A stretch of DNA of 54,558 bases from Streptomyces wedmorensis (GTDB lineage: Bacteria; Actinomycetota; Actinomycetes; Streptomycetales; Streptomycetaceae). A model generated the notes under the pieces. That model searched no databases and had not been told where the DNA came from. It saw only the letters and a program-made list of their open reading frames with translations. The position numbers and the translations under genes are program-made. Below, one piece after another: positions 25,523 to 34,526 of the stretch (within the stretch, counting starts at the first letter, position 1; each line of letters begins with the position of its first letter). The stretch spans positions 1 to 54,558 of the forward strand of contig NZ_JNWK01000047.1 of NCBI RefSeq assembly GCF_000716445.1. Direction: 5' to 3'.

Positions 25523-25885
25523 TCAGGCGGCCTCAGTGCTGATCTTCTCCGCGCCGATCCGCTCGATCCGTTCCTGTCCCCACAACGCCATGGCTTCGAG
25601 GGCGGCATTGAGGGAGACGCCGTGCTCCGTCAGGGAGTACTCGACCTTGGGCGGCACGACGGGGTAGACCTCGCGGTTCACGAGGCCGTCCTCCTCCATC
25701 TCCCTCAGGTGCTGGACGAGCATCTTCTCGCTGACGCCCGGGAGGCCGCGCCGTAGCTCCGCGAAGCGAAGCGTGCCGTGCTCGTGGAGCTCCCAGAGAA
25801 TCAACGACTTCCACTTCCCGGAGACGACGTCCATCGCCGCGTCGACCCCGCAGAAGTAGGGCCCTCGTCGTGCCGACGTCGCCAT
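25523..25885 (-). CDS. HxlR-family transcriptional regulator
   Basis: This is a 120-residue winged-helix protein. CGVDAAMDVVSGKWKSLILW with the conserved Cys near residue 12, then LRFAELRRGLPGVSEKMLVQ and PPKVEYSLTEHG, are the HxlR signature. GGAGGAG lies directly upstream of ATG 25885, so the longer frame to 25936 is not used. The N-terminal Cys often serves as an electrophile sensor in this family. It diverges from an imine-reductase-type gene; such pairs are usual for HxlR. Confidence 0.92.
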   Translation of the reverse strand: MATSARRGPYFCGVDAAMDVVSGKWKSLILWELHEHGTLRFAELRRGLPGVSEKMLVQHLREMEEDGLVNREVYPVVPPKVEYSLTEHGVSLNAALEAMALWGQERIERIGAEKISTEAA

Positions 25886-25926
25886 GCGCTCCTCCGTGTC
25901 GCCCGGACGGTACGCACCTCGGGGTG

Positions 25927-25951
25927 AGTACCGCACTAATTAGTCCGTACT
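25927..25951 (+). promoter_or_regulatory. Imperfect inverted repeat, probable HxlR operator
   Basis: AGTACCGCACTAA and TTAGTCCGTACT form a 25-base inverted repeat with one bulge. It lies 41 bp upstream of the HxlR start and 73 bp upstream of the reductase start. The AT-rich centre CTAATTAG stands out in this GC-rich DNA. Confidence 0.65.
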
Positions 25952-26024
25952 GGTCAACTCTACTGGCTGCGTTGAGCATTGATTCATCAGCGAAGTTCGA
26001 CGAGCGACTCGACGGAGCATTGAC

Positions 26025-26903
26025 ATGACGGAGAACCACGACACCCACGTGAGCCTTCTCGGGCTCGGCGCGATGGGCGGCGCCCTCGCCGATACCCTGG
26101 TGGAGGCCGGAATTCGGACCACGGTGTGGAACCGCTCGGCGGGCAAGGCCGACGCGCTCGTCGCGCGGGGGGCAACGGAAGCGGCCTCGGCCGTCGAGGC
26201 GGTCCGGGCGAGCCCGCTCGTGATCGTCTGCCTCTTCGACCACGACTCGGTGCACAAGGTGCTCGACCCGCTCGTCGACGACCTGGCCGGACGGACCCTG
26301 GTCAACCTGACCACGACCAAGCCCGAGCAGGCACGGCAGTTGGCCGCCTGGTCCGCCGAGGCCGGGATCACCTACCTCGACGGCGGCATCATGGCAGTGC
26401 CGTCCATGATCGGGCAGCCGGGGGCCTCGATCCTGTACAGCGGTTCGCAGGAGGCTTTCCGCCGGCACACGGCGCTGCTCGACCTGTGGGCGACCAGCAC
26501 CTACTACGGCGAGGACGCGGGGCTTGCGTCGTTGTACGACTTCGCGCTCCTCTCGGCGATGTACGTGATGTTCGCGGGGTTCATGCACGGTGCCGCCATG
26601 CTTGCGCCGGCCGGCGTGTCCGCGGCCCGCTTCGCGGAGATGGCCGCGCCGTGGCTGACGGCAATGACCGGCGAACTCGCGGGATACGCCGAGGTCATCG
26701 ACGGCGGCGACTACACCGTGGCGGGGCAGCAGAGCCTGGAGTTCTCCAACCTCGGCCTGTTCATCGAAGCCAGCACCGAGCAGGGAGTGAGCCCTGAGCC
26801 GATCGCCATGGTCCAACGCCTGATCCAGCGCCAGGTGGATGCCGGCCACGGCACGGAGGGATTCGCCCGGATCATCGAAAGCATCAAGCATCCCACCGTG
26901 TGA
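26025..26903 (+). CDS. Imine-reductase-type NAD(P)-dependent oxidoreductase
   Basis: This is a 292-residue member of the beta-hydroxyacid dehydrogenase superfamily. The N-terminal Rossmann fold has GLGAMGGALADTLVEAG and WNRSAGKADAL, which suits NADPH. NLTTTKPEQ, LDGGIMAVPSMIGQPGASIL and YSGSQEAF form the signature of imine reductases. The catalytic-position Asp in LYDFALLSAMYVMFAGFMHG is the Asp-type variant, usually linked with R-selective enzymes. The natural imine substrate is unknown. It is divergently paired with the HxlR regulator, which presumably represses it. Confidence 0.88.
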   Translation: MTENHDTHVSLLGLGAMGGALADTLVEAGIRTTVWNRSAGKADALVARGATEAASAVEAVRASPLVIVCLFDHDSVHKVLDPLVDDLAGRTLVNLTTTKPEQARQLAAWSAEAGITYLDGGIMAVPSMIGQPGASILYSGSQEAFRRHTALLDLWATSTYYGEDAGLASLYDFALLSAMYVMFAGFMHGAAMLAPAGVSAARFAEMAAPWLTAMTGELAGYAEVIDGGDYTVAGQQSLEFSNLGLFIEASTEQGVSPEPIAMVQRLIQRQVDAGHGTEGFARIIESIKHPTV

Positions 26904-26946
26904 CCGGGAAGCCATGTCGGGCCTGGTGCGGTGCCGCCGGCCGCTG

Positions 26947-27642
26947 TCAGCGCCGTCCGTCCCGCCTGCGCCGTATCCAGATCCCGGCGGCGGCTCCGAC
27001 GAGTGAGGCGACTACGAGCCCGACCACTGTCGGCCCGGGACCCCGGGTCTGGTCGTCTTGGTCTTCGGCTGCGGAGCGCGATGCTGACAGGGACCTGGGA
27101 GCATCCGGAGCCGGTGAGGTCTCCTGCGCCCCTGTAGACGTGTGAGCGGGCGTGGCTGTGGTCCCGCCCGAAGCCGACGGGCCGCCGGTCGACGAGGCAC
27201 GGGTCGACGAGGCACCGGTCGACGGGTCGACGGTCGACGGGCCCACGGCAGCCGGGGTGACGGCGGCAACGGTCAGCTGCCGCTCGGCGTGCCCCAGTGC
27301 GGGCTGGCCTGCCGCGACGGTGACCTTCCAGATGCCGGCCGGGAGCGCTTCGGTGGTGGTCCAGTCGGTGGGGCGGGTGCCGCGGACGAGTTTCCAGGGG
27401 CCGGCCGTACGGCTGCCGTCCGCGCTGACGGCGCTGACCAGTGCGGCGACGGGTTCGTCGACGGCGTCGCCGTCGTTCTCCCAGGTGACTTCGGTCAGGA
27501 CGTGGCCCTCACGGTGACCGGTGATGACCACTTCCAGGTTGTCGCCGTGCGCGGCGGCGGTCTGCGGGACGGCGAGGCCTAGGGCAGGGCCGAGGGCGAG
27601 TACCGCGGTGAGGAGGAGTGCGGGTCGGGTGGCGGTGTGCAT
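26947..27642 (-). CDS. Exported, membrane-anchored protein of unknown function
   Basis: This is a 231-residue protein with a signal peptide (ALLLTAVLALGPALGLAVPQ, then TAAAHG) and a beta-sandwich-like mature region (NLEVVITGHREGHVLTEVTW then LPAGIWKVTVAAGQPALGHA). A Ser/Thr/Gly/Pro spacer with a degenerate repeat (DPSTGASSTRASSTGG) follows, then one C-terminal membrane helix and an RRRR stop-transfer tail. This is the layout of a surface-displayed domain on a stalk. The N-terminal His after cleavage and the sandwich resemble CopC or YcnI-like proteins, but I see no complete metal motif. It converges on the imine reductase gene. Confidence 0.7.
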   Translation of the reverse strand: MHTATRPALLLTAVLALGPALGLAVPQTAAAHGDNLEVVITGHREGHVLTEVTWENDGDAVDEPVAALVSAVSADGSRTAGPWKLVRGTRPTDWTTTEALPAGIWKVTVAAGQPALGHAERQLTVAAVTPAAVGPSTVDPSTGASSTRASSTGGPSASGGTTATPAHTSTGAQETSPAPDAPRSLSASRSAAEDQDDQTRGPGPTVVGLVVASLVGAAAGIWIRRRRDGRR

Positions 27643-27765
27643 GGCGGTGCTCCGGTCCGGCGGTGAGGTGAGGACGTGGGGTGGCGAGGCGTGGGGCTCG
27701 CGGAGGGCGGGCCGCCGGTCGGCGGCCCGCCCGGGGTGCGGCGCGGATGCGACGTGAGGGTCGGC

Positions 27766-29886
27766 TCAGCCGGCCCGGCGGGCCGTCCAGGTCTGCGCCG
27801 GCCGTCCGTCCACGCGCTGGAGGTCGAGCAGCCAGGCGCCGTAGTACGGACGGTTGCTGACGGTCAGGGCGTAGGATCCGCTGCGGTCGGTGAGCGTGAC
27901 CGCGCCGTCGACGACCGTCATGCGCCACTGCTGGGCCGAGGAGCCGGCGGCACAGGGCTGCTGGGCCACCCACATGCCGGGGGCGGGTGTGCCGCCGGGC
28001 TGCAGGCACTTGGTGGAGGCCGCCGATCGGATGCGTACGAGACCGCTGCCCGCGTCGTCGAAGTACCACTGCTGTTGCTCGTAGCCGTTGCTCTGGGCTG
28101 CGACCAGGACCGTGCCGTCGGCGCTGCGGCCGCCCCACAGCTGGGCGCTGAGCCCGGTGCTGCCGTTGGAGAGCAGATAGCGGGTGCCGGGGGTCGTGGT
28201 GGTGCCGGCCCCGGCGGTGCGGAAGGTCGTCGCGCGACCCGGTCCGCTGTCACGGCCCTGGCCGTCGCGGACGGAGACGGCGACGGTGTGCGAGGTGCCC
28301 GGCCGCAGGTTGTAGATCCGCAGCGCGGTGCCCTGGACCCAGGTCAGGTGCCGGCCGTCGAGGATGACTTGGTACCAGGACGCTCCGCTGACCTGCGGCC
28401 AGCTCACCACGACGGAGTCCGACTGGATCTGACCCGCCGTCACGTCCGGCCCGCTGCCGGGCCGCGGCCCGGTCGGCGTCGGCGTCGGCGTGGGGGAGGG
28501 GGTGAGGGTCGGGCTGGGCGTGGGGCTCGGGGTCGGGTCCGGTCCTGTACCCCCACCCTTGGTGCGCATCAGGAACTGGTTGTCGGCGATGTTCCAGTGC
28601 GTGGCGAGATAGCTGCCGGCCCGCGGGCTGGTGTGGAAGTAGTCGTCGTGGTTGCAGTCGAGGATGTTCTCGGAGGCCCGGTTGGTGCAGACATTGCGCA
28701 TCTGCGGGTAGTACGGGCTGTCGGAGTAGCACATCACGTCCCACTCGTCCGTACAGTGCGCGCCCCGGCTGGTGTTGGGCGCGCTGTTGTTGACCGCGCC
28801 CAGGTTGTGGCCGAGTTCGTGGGCCGCGGTGTGCCCGCCCCAGCAGCCGCTGTCCGTACGCCCGTACGAGGGGCCGAAGTTGCTCTGGTTGGACTGGCCC
28901 GGCCGCTCGTCCCCGGCGAAGGTGCCGATGCCGCAGTACACCTGTGCTTCGGCGAAGATCATGTACTTGCGGTCGCGCCGGTCGAGTCCCTTGGCGGCGA
29001 GCGCGCGGTTGGTGGCGCTGAACTCGGCCAGTGCGGAGTCGGCGAGTTCGATGTTGAGGACGGTGGGCGTGCAGTCCGCGGCCGTCACGTACCGGATGTG
29101 GCGGACGCCGCCGGTCTCCTGGGCGCTGGCCGAGTAGATGAGGTCGGCGTCGGCGGCCCACTTGCGGAAGGAGGCGAGGTACTCGGAGTACCGGTCGCGT
29201 CCCGGGCCGTGGACGTACACGACCTGGACCCGGTTGCCGGTGCTGCCGTCGCCGTCGCACTGGACGGTCTGCCCGGCCGGCCCTGCGGCGGCGGTCGTGC
29301 TGGTCCCGGTGGCGGCCGGAGCCGTGGCCGCGGAGGAACTCGGCGGCGCGGTCGTGGCCGCGGTACGCGGGGCCTGAGCGTCGACGGCGGGCGCGTCCTG
29401 TGAGGGGCCCTGGCTCTTACGGGGCGCGGGCTGCGGCGCGGCAGGCTTGGCGGGATCGGTCGCGGGTGCCACGGACTTGACCGCGGGCGGAGTGTCCTTC
29501 TTGATGTCCACGCCCTTGGGCGGCGCGTCGGGTCCGTGGGTGCACAGACCGGTGCCGGTGGCGTAGACGCCCGCGCAGCGGTCTCCCTCCGGCGCCACCT
29601 TGAGCCCGTCGTACACCATGCCCCGGGCCGGCTCGTTGGTCGGCTTCTTCCGGATCGGCTCGGGCTCCTCGTCCCTGGCCGGCGCGGCGGCGGGGACGGC
29701 GATGTCGGTGACGGGAGTCTCGAGGCGGGCGAGCGGCGCCCCACCCGCTTCCGCGCGCCCTGCCTCGTAAGCGATCCCCCCTGCCATCACCGCGGCGACG
29801 GCCATCGCGGCGGTGACGCCTATGAAGGATCTGCGAGGCCGTGCCCCGCGTGCCCGACTCTCCTTCGGCTTCCTATGTCTAGACAT
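27766..29886 (-). CDS. Secreted zinc metalloprotease with FnIII and ricin-B lectin domains
   Basis: This is a 706-residue exported protein. A basic N-terminus and membrane helix (FIGVTAAMAVAAVMAGGIAY) act as signal or anchor. A disordered Ala/Pro/Thr region follows to about residue 200. The catalytic domain has HELGHNLGAVNN, with HExxH at 356-360, as in metzincin-type peptidases, and Cys pairs near CTDEWDVMCYSDSPYYP. A PTPSPTPSPTLT linker leads to one fibronectin-III domain (VVVSWPQVSGASWYQVILD). The C-terminus is a ricin-type beta-trefoil (STKCLQPGGTPAPGMWVAQQ, QWRMTV). It would bind polysaccharide and cut protein outside the cell. The ATG at 29886 has GAGGTG upstream; GTG 29892 is the alternative. 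Confidence 0.88.
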   Translation of the reverse strand: MSRHRKPKESRARGARPRRSFIGVTAAMAVAAVMAGGIAYEAGRAEAGGAPLARLETPVTDIAVPAAAPARDEEPEPIRKKPTNEPARGMVYDGLKVAPEGDRCAGVYATGTGLCTHGPDAPPKGVDIKKDTPPAVKSVAPATDPAKPAAPQPAPRKSQGPSQDAPAVDAQAPRTAATTAPPSSSAATAPAATGTSTTAAAGPAGQTVQCDGDGSTGNRVQVVYVHGPGRDRYSEYLASFRKWAADADLIYSASAQETGGVRHIRYVTAADCTPTVLNIELADSALAEFSATNRALAAKGLDRRDRKYMIFAEAQVYCGIGTFAGDERPGQSNQSNFGPSYGRTDSGCWGGHTAAHELGHNLGAVNNSAPNTSRGAHCTDEWDVMCYSDSPYYPQMRNVCTNRASENILDCNHDDYFHTSPRAGSYLATHWNIADNQFLMRTKGGGTGPDPTPSPTPSPTLTPSPTPTPTPTGPRPGSGPDVTAGQIQSDSVVVSWPQVSGASWYQVILDGRHLTWVQGTALRIYNLRPGTSHTVAVSVRDGQGRDSGPGRATTFRTAGAGTTTTPGTRYLLSNGSTGLSAQLWGGRSADGTVLVAAQSNGYEQQQWYFDDAGSGLVRIRSAASTKCLQPGGTPAPGMWVAQQPCAAGSSAQQWRMTVVDGAVTLTDRSGSYALTVSNRPYYGAWLLDLQRVDGRPAQTWTARRAG

Positions 29887-30802
29887 GCACACCTCAACTC
29901 TTTGGTCAGAAGACTGGGTGCGCGGAAGCCTGTCAGAACCTCCCGGTGAAGAATTCGGACAAAGGGGAGAGTGTTCAAAGAATCCATTCCGTTACCTACG
30001 CTTCCGTATCTGATGAACACTCAAGTCCCTTTAAAATAAACGCAGTTACGCGCGTCGCTGACGCTTGGTCCAGGCCTTTTCGTCGATCCCGTTATGTAAT
30101 CGAAATAATCACTGTCGCTTGTTGACGCGAATTCAGTGAAGGATTCACCTAATTCCTCACCTCTCGAATCCCTTCGATCACCACCCGTGAGCACCCGGGC
30201 AGTCCGCGCGCTCCGCACGCCACCGGAGCCGGCCTTCATTCCCGCAAAGCCGGGTGCATCGTGCTGGTTTGGTGTCGGCGGGCGTGCGTGCCGGACTCGC
30301 GGTGGCCATCGCTGGAAGAGGCGTTGGCGGAGTCGGGCGCCGCCTTGTTCGTGCTGTCTTCCTCGCGTGGAGGGGTGGGCGATTCCGGCAACCCGCCGGA
30401 GGCGGAAGGTATTTCACGATTCAAACGTGTAGATGCCGTCGATCGCCCGCCCGAGGGGGTGGCCGCACCTCCCGTGTCTGTCTCTTCCTCCGCGTTTTCG
30501 GCAGCGCCGCCACCAGTGCCCTCTGTACGGTCCCGTAGCCCCCGCCGTACTCCGTATGACCGCATACAGCGGCCGGCCTTCGGTGCGGCCGCTGGGCGAG
30601 GCGGCGGCCGGTGCGCGTTCGGATGTGGCCGACTTCCGGAGAAGCGCACTGGCGCCCGAACTGCGCCCCGCGCACGCGAGGGTCTCTGAACGGGTGACGA
30701 GCGCGTCAACATCCAGCGACCAGTCCGATCCACCCATCAGCACTGGACGAAGGAGGGTCACTAAACTGATACGAGCATGTTCAGCGAGTGACGGGGGCTT
30801 TG
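29887..30802. other. Gene-poor, locally AT-rich stretch
   Basis: No supported gene. From about 29990 to 30180 the DNA is clearly AT-richer than its surroundings (for example CCTTTAAAATAAACGC at about 30026), which suggests promoter DNA for the metalloprotease. Between 30260 and 30730 both strands keep open frames, but neither has convincing codon use, a ribosome site or a family match. Confidence 0.4.
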
Positions 30803-31243
30803 ATGTCCGATCCGATGACGGTCCTGGCCATGACGGGGGCGACCACTGTCGTGGCCGCGATGGCCACCAGCGTCTGGGAAGGCACACGGGACCGGGTGGT
30901 CGACCTGTTCCGGCGCCGTGACGAGGACCGGGGTGCGGTGGTGCGGGCCCAGTTGGACGGTGACGCCGAACTGGTCCTGGGGGAGGGCGAGGACACCGAC
31001 GGTGTACGCGACGACTTGGTACGGCCCTGGGGGCGCCGGCTCGCCGCACTGCTGCGGGACCATCCCGAGGCCGCCGAGGAACTGCGGGCTCTGATCGAGG
31101 ACGGTGCCGCGCCTCGGAACGGGGGCACGTGGTCCCAGCACGTCACGGCGCACGCGGGAGGCGCCGCGTTCGGGGCACAGGGCCCCGGCAGCAGCGTCCA
31201 CGTCCACCACCACCGGCCGGTCCCCGGCGACACTCCGACATGA
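30803..31243 (+). CDS. Small putative membrane-targeting effector paired with a STAND ATPase
   Basis: This is a 146-residue protein starting at 30803, with GGGGG upstream. Residues 5-24 (MTVLAMTGATTVVAAMATSV) are a Gly/Ala/Thr-rich hydrophobic helix. An amphipathic, charged helical region to about residue 105 follows (TRDRVVDLFRRRDEDR; LLRDHPEAAEELRALIED). The tail, residues 112-137, is Gly/Ala/His-rich: QHVTAHAGGAAFGAQG, then SSVHVHHHR. A related motif occurs at the N-terminus of the next protein, whose ATG overlaps this stop by 4 bp. The layout (membrane helix bundle plus C-terminal short motif shared with an NLR N-terminus) matches the bacterial amyloid-signalling effector/NLR pairs. The Bell-like effector role is inferred. 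Confidence 0.7.
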   Translation: MSDPMTVLAMTGATTVVAAMATSVWEGTRDRVVDLFRRRDEDRGAVVRAQLDGDAELVLGEGEDTDGVRDDLVRPWGRRLAALLRDHPEAAEELRALIEDGAAPRNGGTWSQHVTAHAGGAAFGAQGPGSSVHVHHHRPVPGDTPT

Positions 31244-34194
31244 GCGGGCGGGAGCCTTCCGCGCGCCAGCACATCAGCGCCGAGGGCGGGTTCGCGTACG
31301 CGGTGGTCGACGGTGACATCCATGTCTACGTGGACGGGCTGCCCGTCTACGTCCTGGAGAACTGGCGTCCCACCCCCGAAGCGGGCGCGGAATGGCTCCG
31401 CGAGCTGCCCAGCCGCATGCTCAGCGCCCGGCACGAGATCGTGCCGTTCACGGGGCGGGCCGAGGAGCTCGCCGACCTGCGCGTCTGGCGCGACTCGGCG
31501 CGCAGACTGGCCGTTCGGTGGCTCCAGGGCCCGGGCGGTCAGGGGAAGAGCCGTCTCGCGGCAGCCTTCGCCCGAGAGGCCGTCGCCGACGGTTGGAAGG
31601 TGGTCAGGGCGGTCCACGGCGCCGGGAACGTCCTGGCCTCGCCGGCCACCGACGAGGGCGTCGACCTGCGGACCGGTGGCGCGCCCGGGCTCCTCCTCGT
31701 CATCGACTACGCCGACCACTGGCCCTTTCCGCACCTGACCTGGCTGTTGAGCAACCGGTTGCTCCACCGGCCGGCTCTCCCGACGCGTGTGCTGATGCTT
31801 GCCCGTTCCTCCGACATGTGGCCCGCCGTGCAGGCAGCACTCAGCGACGTCCAGGCCGCCACCTCCCTGCAGATCCTCGGACCTCTGCCGGGCGGGGACG
31901 GCAAGGGACCGCGGACCGAGATGTTCCGCGTCGCCCGGGACGCCTTCGCCGCCGTCCACGAACCGGCGAACGGGCCGGCCTTCGCCTCGCGGGTGCTGCC
32001 GCCGATGCCCTTGGAGGGCGGTGACTTCGGGCTGACGCTCAGCGTCCACATGGCCGCTCTGGTGGCGGTCGACGCGCTGGTGAAGGGCGAACCCCCGCCC
32101 ACGGACGCCGCGTTCCTGGTCACGTATCTGCTCAACCGAGAGAGGTCACACTGGGCCCGGCTCCACACGCAGGACGCGGGCCGCCGCGCAGCCGCGGTCG
32201 GGCGGGTCCGGACCACTCCGCCCGAGGTGATGAACCGGATGGTGTTCACCGCCGCCCTCACCGGCCCGGTCTCCCGGCAGCCCGCTCTCGACGTCGTAGG
32301 CCGCGTGATCGCGAACGATCCGGCCGTGGGGCACTCCGCCGAGCGGATCGTCGCGGACCACATCGCCTGCTATCCGCCTGCCGAACCCCACCGCGGAACC
32401 GTGCTCGAACCTCTGCTGCCCGACCGGCTCGCCGAGGACTTCCTCGCTCTCACCCTCCCCGGGCACACCGCGGAGACCGCCTACCCGTCCGCGCCGTGGG
32501 CCCCCGCGACCCTCGCTGCGCTGCTGCCGCACGGGGCGGGCGAGCAGCCGGCGCCCTGGGCATCGCGGGCGCTGACCTTCCTGGCCGCCTCGGCCGCGCG
32601 CTGGCCGCATCTGCGACACGGACATCTGTACCCGCTGTTGCGACAGGCTCCCTGGCTCGCCGTCGCCGCCGGGGGGCCGGCGCTCAGCACCCTGCTGGCC
32701 CTCGACGACATCCAGCCCGACCTGCTGGAGGACATCGACGCGAAGCTGCCCAAGCATGAGAGCCCCGAGTTCGACCCGTCCCGTACCGTCCTCGCTGAAC
32801 GGCTGTTCCCCCACTGGGCGGGTGCCTCCGACGACCCGGCCCGACACGCCGCGGCGTACGACTCCCTCGCGTTCGCCCTGACGGGCTCCGGACGGCTCCT
32901 GGAGGCGCTCGCCGCCACCGAGAAGTCCGTCGCGTTGCACGAGATCCTCGCGGCGCGGCATCCGGTGGCGCGCACGCCGGGGCTCGCGGGGGCACTGGTC
33001 AACCAGTGCGGGCTCCTCAACCACCTCGACCGGCTGCCGGAGGCGGAGGAGGCGGGCCGCCGAGCGGTCGAACTGACGCGCAAGCTGGCACGGCTCCACC
33101 CGGACGACCAACGCGCTCCGTTGTCCACCGCACTTGCCAACCACGCGGCCGTGCTGCGCCAATGCGGGCGGGACATCGAGGCATTGCGGGCACAGACCGA
33201 GGCGCTGGAACTCGTCACAGGACTCGTCCGCGAGCATCCCGGGTCGTACGAGGACACCCTGGGCCTTCGCTTCCTCGACGTCGGCGTCACACTGACGGCG
33301 GCGTTGCGGGAACCGGCCGCCCTCGCCGCGACGCACGCCGCGGTCCTCCTCCTCGATCGCGAAGCCCGCGACGGTTCTCCCACGCGCGAGGGCCCCCTCT
33401 CGACCGCCCTGACCAACCTGGCGCGCCTCCTGCTGACGCAGAGCCCGGCACTGCGGACGGGAATCGACTGGCGGGAGCGGGCGCTGGAGGCGAGCGCCCG
33501 CGCGGTGGACATCAACCGGCGTCGTGCCAAGGCGAATCCGTTCCCCCTGGTGGAGGATCTCGTCCAGTCGCTGCGCATCCACGCCGCCGCGCTCGAGGCG
33601 GCTCACCGTCACGCGGCAGCCCGTGCGGTACGTGAGGAGGTGGACCAGCTCTCCTACGCGCCGGATGCCTCCAGTCGACGCGGCCACTTCCCCTCCGTCA
33701 CGTACGACCGCAAGGAGAGCGAGGAGGTCGTGGACGCCCTGGAGCTGTCGGTGTTCCGCCACATGGCACGTCACGACGTGCGCGCATACGGCGACCACCT
33801 TCTGCCTCGCCTCCACGATGCCCTTCGGCGGGACGGCACGGCGGGTATCCCCTTGCTGGAGGAGATCGCCGACCTGCACCACCGCCTGGCCCCGTACGAC
33901 CGGGCGCACCGCTATCTGCTGAGCAACACCTACGTCTCGATCGGTCTGGAACTGTGGCAGGCGGAACGGCGCCTGGAGGCCGTCCGAGCGCTGGAGCGCG
34001 CCGTGGAGGTAGACCGGCATCTCGCCGCGTCGGACCCGGGAAGGTACCGCGATCACCTCATCGACGGCCTCTACATGCTGGCGGCCCGCCAGAAAGCGGC
34101 CGGCCTGCGCAGCGAGGCGCGTGCCACCCGACGCGAGGCCCGTCGCCTCCGCTGGGGCCTGGTCAGGCCGTCGGCAGTGCAGTCAGCTCGGTGA
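31240..34194 (+). CDS. STAND-type (NLR-like) ATPase with C-terminal TPR repeats
   Basis: This is a 984-residue protein whose ATG at 31240 overlaps the previous stop (ATGA). Residues 10-33 hold a motif related to the tail of the upstream protein: QHISAEGGFAYAVVDGD, then IHVYVDG. The NTPase core begins with FTGRAEELADLRVW, Walker A GPGGQGKS (97-104) and a Walker B-like LLLVIDYADHW at about 151-161. A winged or helical middle region follows, and then TPR-like repeats from about residue 535 (LVNQCGLLNHLDRLPEAEEA, LANHAAVLRQCGRDIEALRA, LTNLARLLL, LERAVEVDRHLA). STAND proteins sense a ligand through the repeats, oligomerise and switch on an effector. This one has no fused effector domain, so the upstream small protein probably fills that role. 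Likely anti-phage or conflict function. Confidence 0.85.
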   Translation: MSGREPSARQHISAEGGFAYAVVDGDIHVYVDGLPVYVLENWRPTPEAGAEWLRELPSRMLSARHEIVPFTGRAEELADLRVWRDSARRLAVRWLQGPGGQGKSRLAAAFAREAVADGWKVVRAVHGAGNVLASPATDEGVDLRTGGAPGLLLVIDYADHWPFPHLTWLLSNRLLHRPALPTRVLMLARSSDMWPAVQAALSDVQAATSLQILGPLPGGDGKGPRTEMFRVARDAFAAVHEPANGPAFASRVLPPMPLEGGDFGLTLSVHMAALVAVDALVKGEPPPTDAAFLVTYLLNRERSHWARLHTQDAGRRAAAVGRVRTTPPEVMNRMVFTAALTGPVSRQPALDVVGRVIANDPAVGHSAERIVADHIACYPPAEPHRGTVLEPLLPDRLAEDFLALTLPGHTAETAYPSAPWAPATLAALLPHGAGEQPAPWASRALTFLAASAARWPHLRHGHLYPLLRQAPWLAVAAGGPALSTLLALDDIQPDLLEDIDAKLPKHESPEFDPSRTVLAERLFPHWAGASDDPARHAAAYDSLAFALTGSGRLLEALAATEKSVALHEILAARHPVARTPGLAGALVNQCGLLNHLDRLPEAEEAGRRAVELTRKLARLHPDDQRAPLSTALANHAAVLRQCGRDIEALRAQTEALELVTGLVREHPGSYEDTLGLRFLDVGVTLTAALREPAALAATHAAVLLLDREARDGSPTREGPLSTALTNLARLLLTQSPALRTGIDWRERALEASARAVDINRRRAKANPFPLVEDLVQSLRIHAAALEAAHRHAAARAVREEVDQLSYAPDASSRRGHFPSVTYDRKESEEVVDALELSVFRHMARHDVRAYGDHLLPRLHDALRRDGTAGIPLLEEIADLHHRLAPYDRAHRYLLSNTYVSIGLELWQAERRLEAVRALERAVEVDRHLAASDPGRYRDHLIDGLYMLAARQKAAGLRSEARATRREARRLRWGLVRPSAVQSAR

Positions 34195-34526
34195 CCCGTC
34201 GTCGCGGGACCGGTCGACAGCTCCGACCGGACCTTCCCCCACACGGCCGTCAGATTGATCTCGGTGATCCCCGAGCGGACGGGGTCGTCCGCCGGGGTCG
34301 GGTGCACCTGCCCGTGAAGTCGCCGTCGACGATCGCGTGGGAGACGGCCGCGGCGCGCGGCAGCGCCGAGACCCCCATCCCATGCCCGTCCTGCCGATCC
34401 CTGCCCGCCCGCCGATGAGGAGTGCTTCCGCGTTGTCCATGCGGGCAGGGTGTCGGCGGTCGACGGCGTCCCGCTATCCGACATCGGGCCGTCCGGTGCC
34501 CGAGTGCGAGGAACGCGGTCGCGTCG
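34195..34526. other. Short intergenic region between convergent genes
   Basis: About 330 bp with no supported gene or clear hairpin. The open frames on both strands are Arg/Pro-rich. Confidence 0.4.

Noticed and set aside
27676..29403. 575-codon plus-strand frame over the metalloprotease
   Set aside because: It is the antisense shadow; the HExxH, FnIII and lectin motifs lie on the other strand.
30021..30239. 72-codon minus-strand frame in the AT-rich stretch
   Set aside because: It lies in probable promoter DNA, lacks a ribosome site and has unusual codon use for this genome.
30261..30689. 142-codon plus-strand frame
   Set aside because: Codon third positions are not biased as in the real genes, the opposite strand is equally open, and no family pattern is visible.
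32146..34056. 636-codon minus-strand frame over the STAND ATPase
   Set aside because: It is antisense to a coupled gene with Walker A and TPR motifs.
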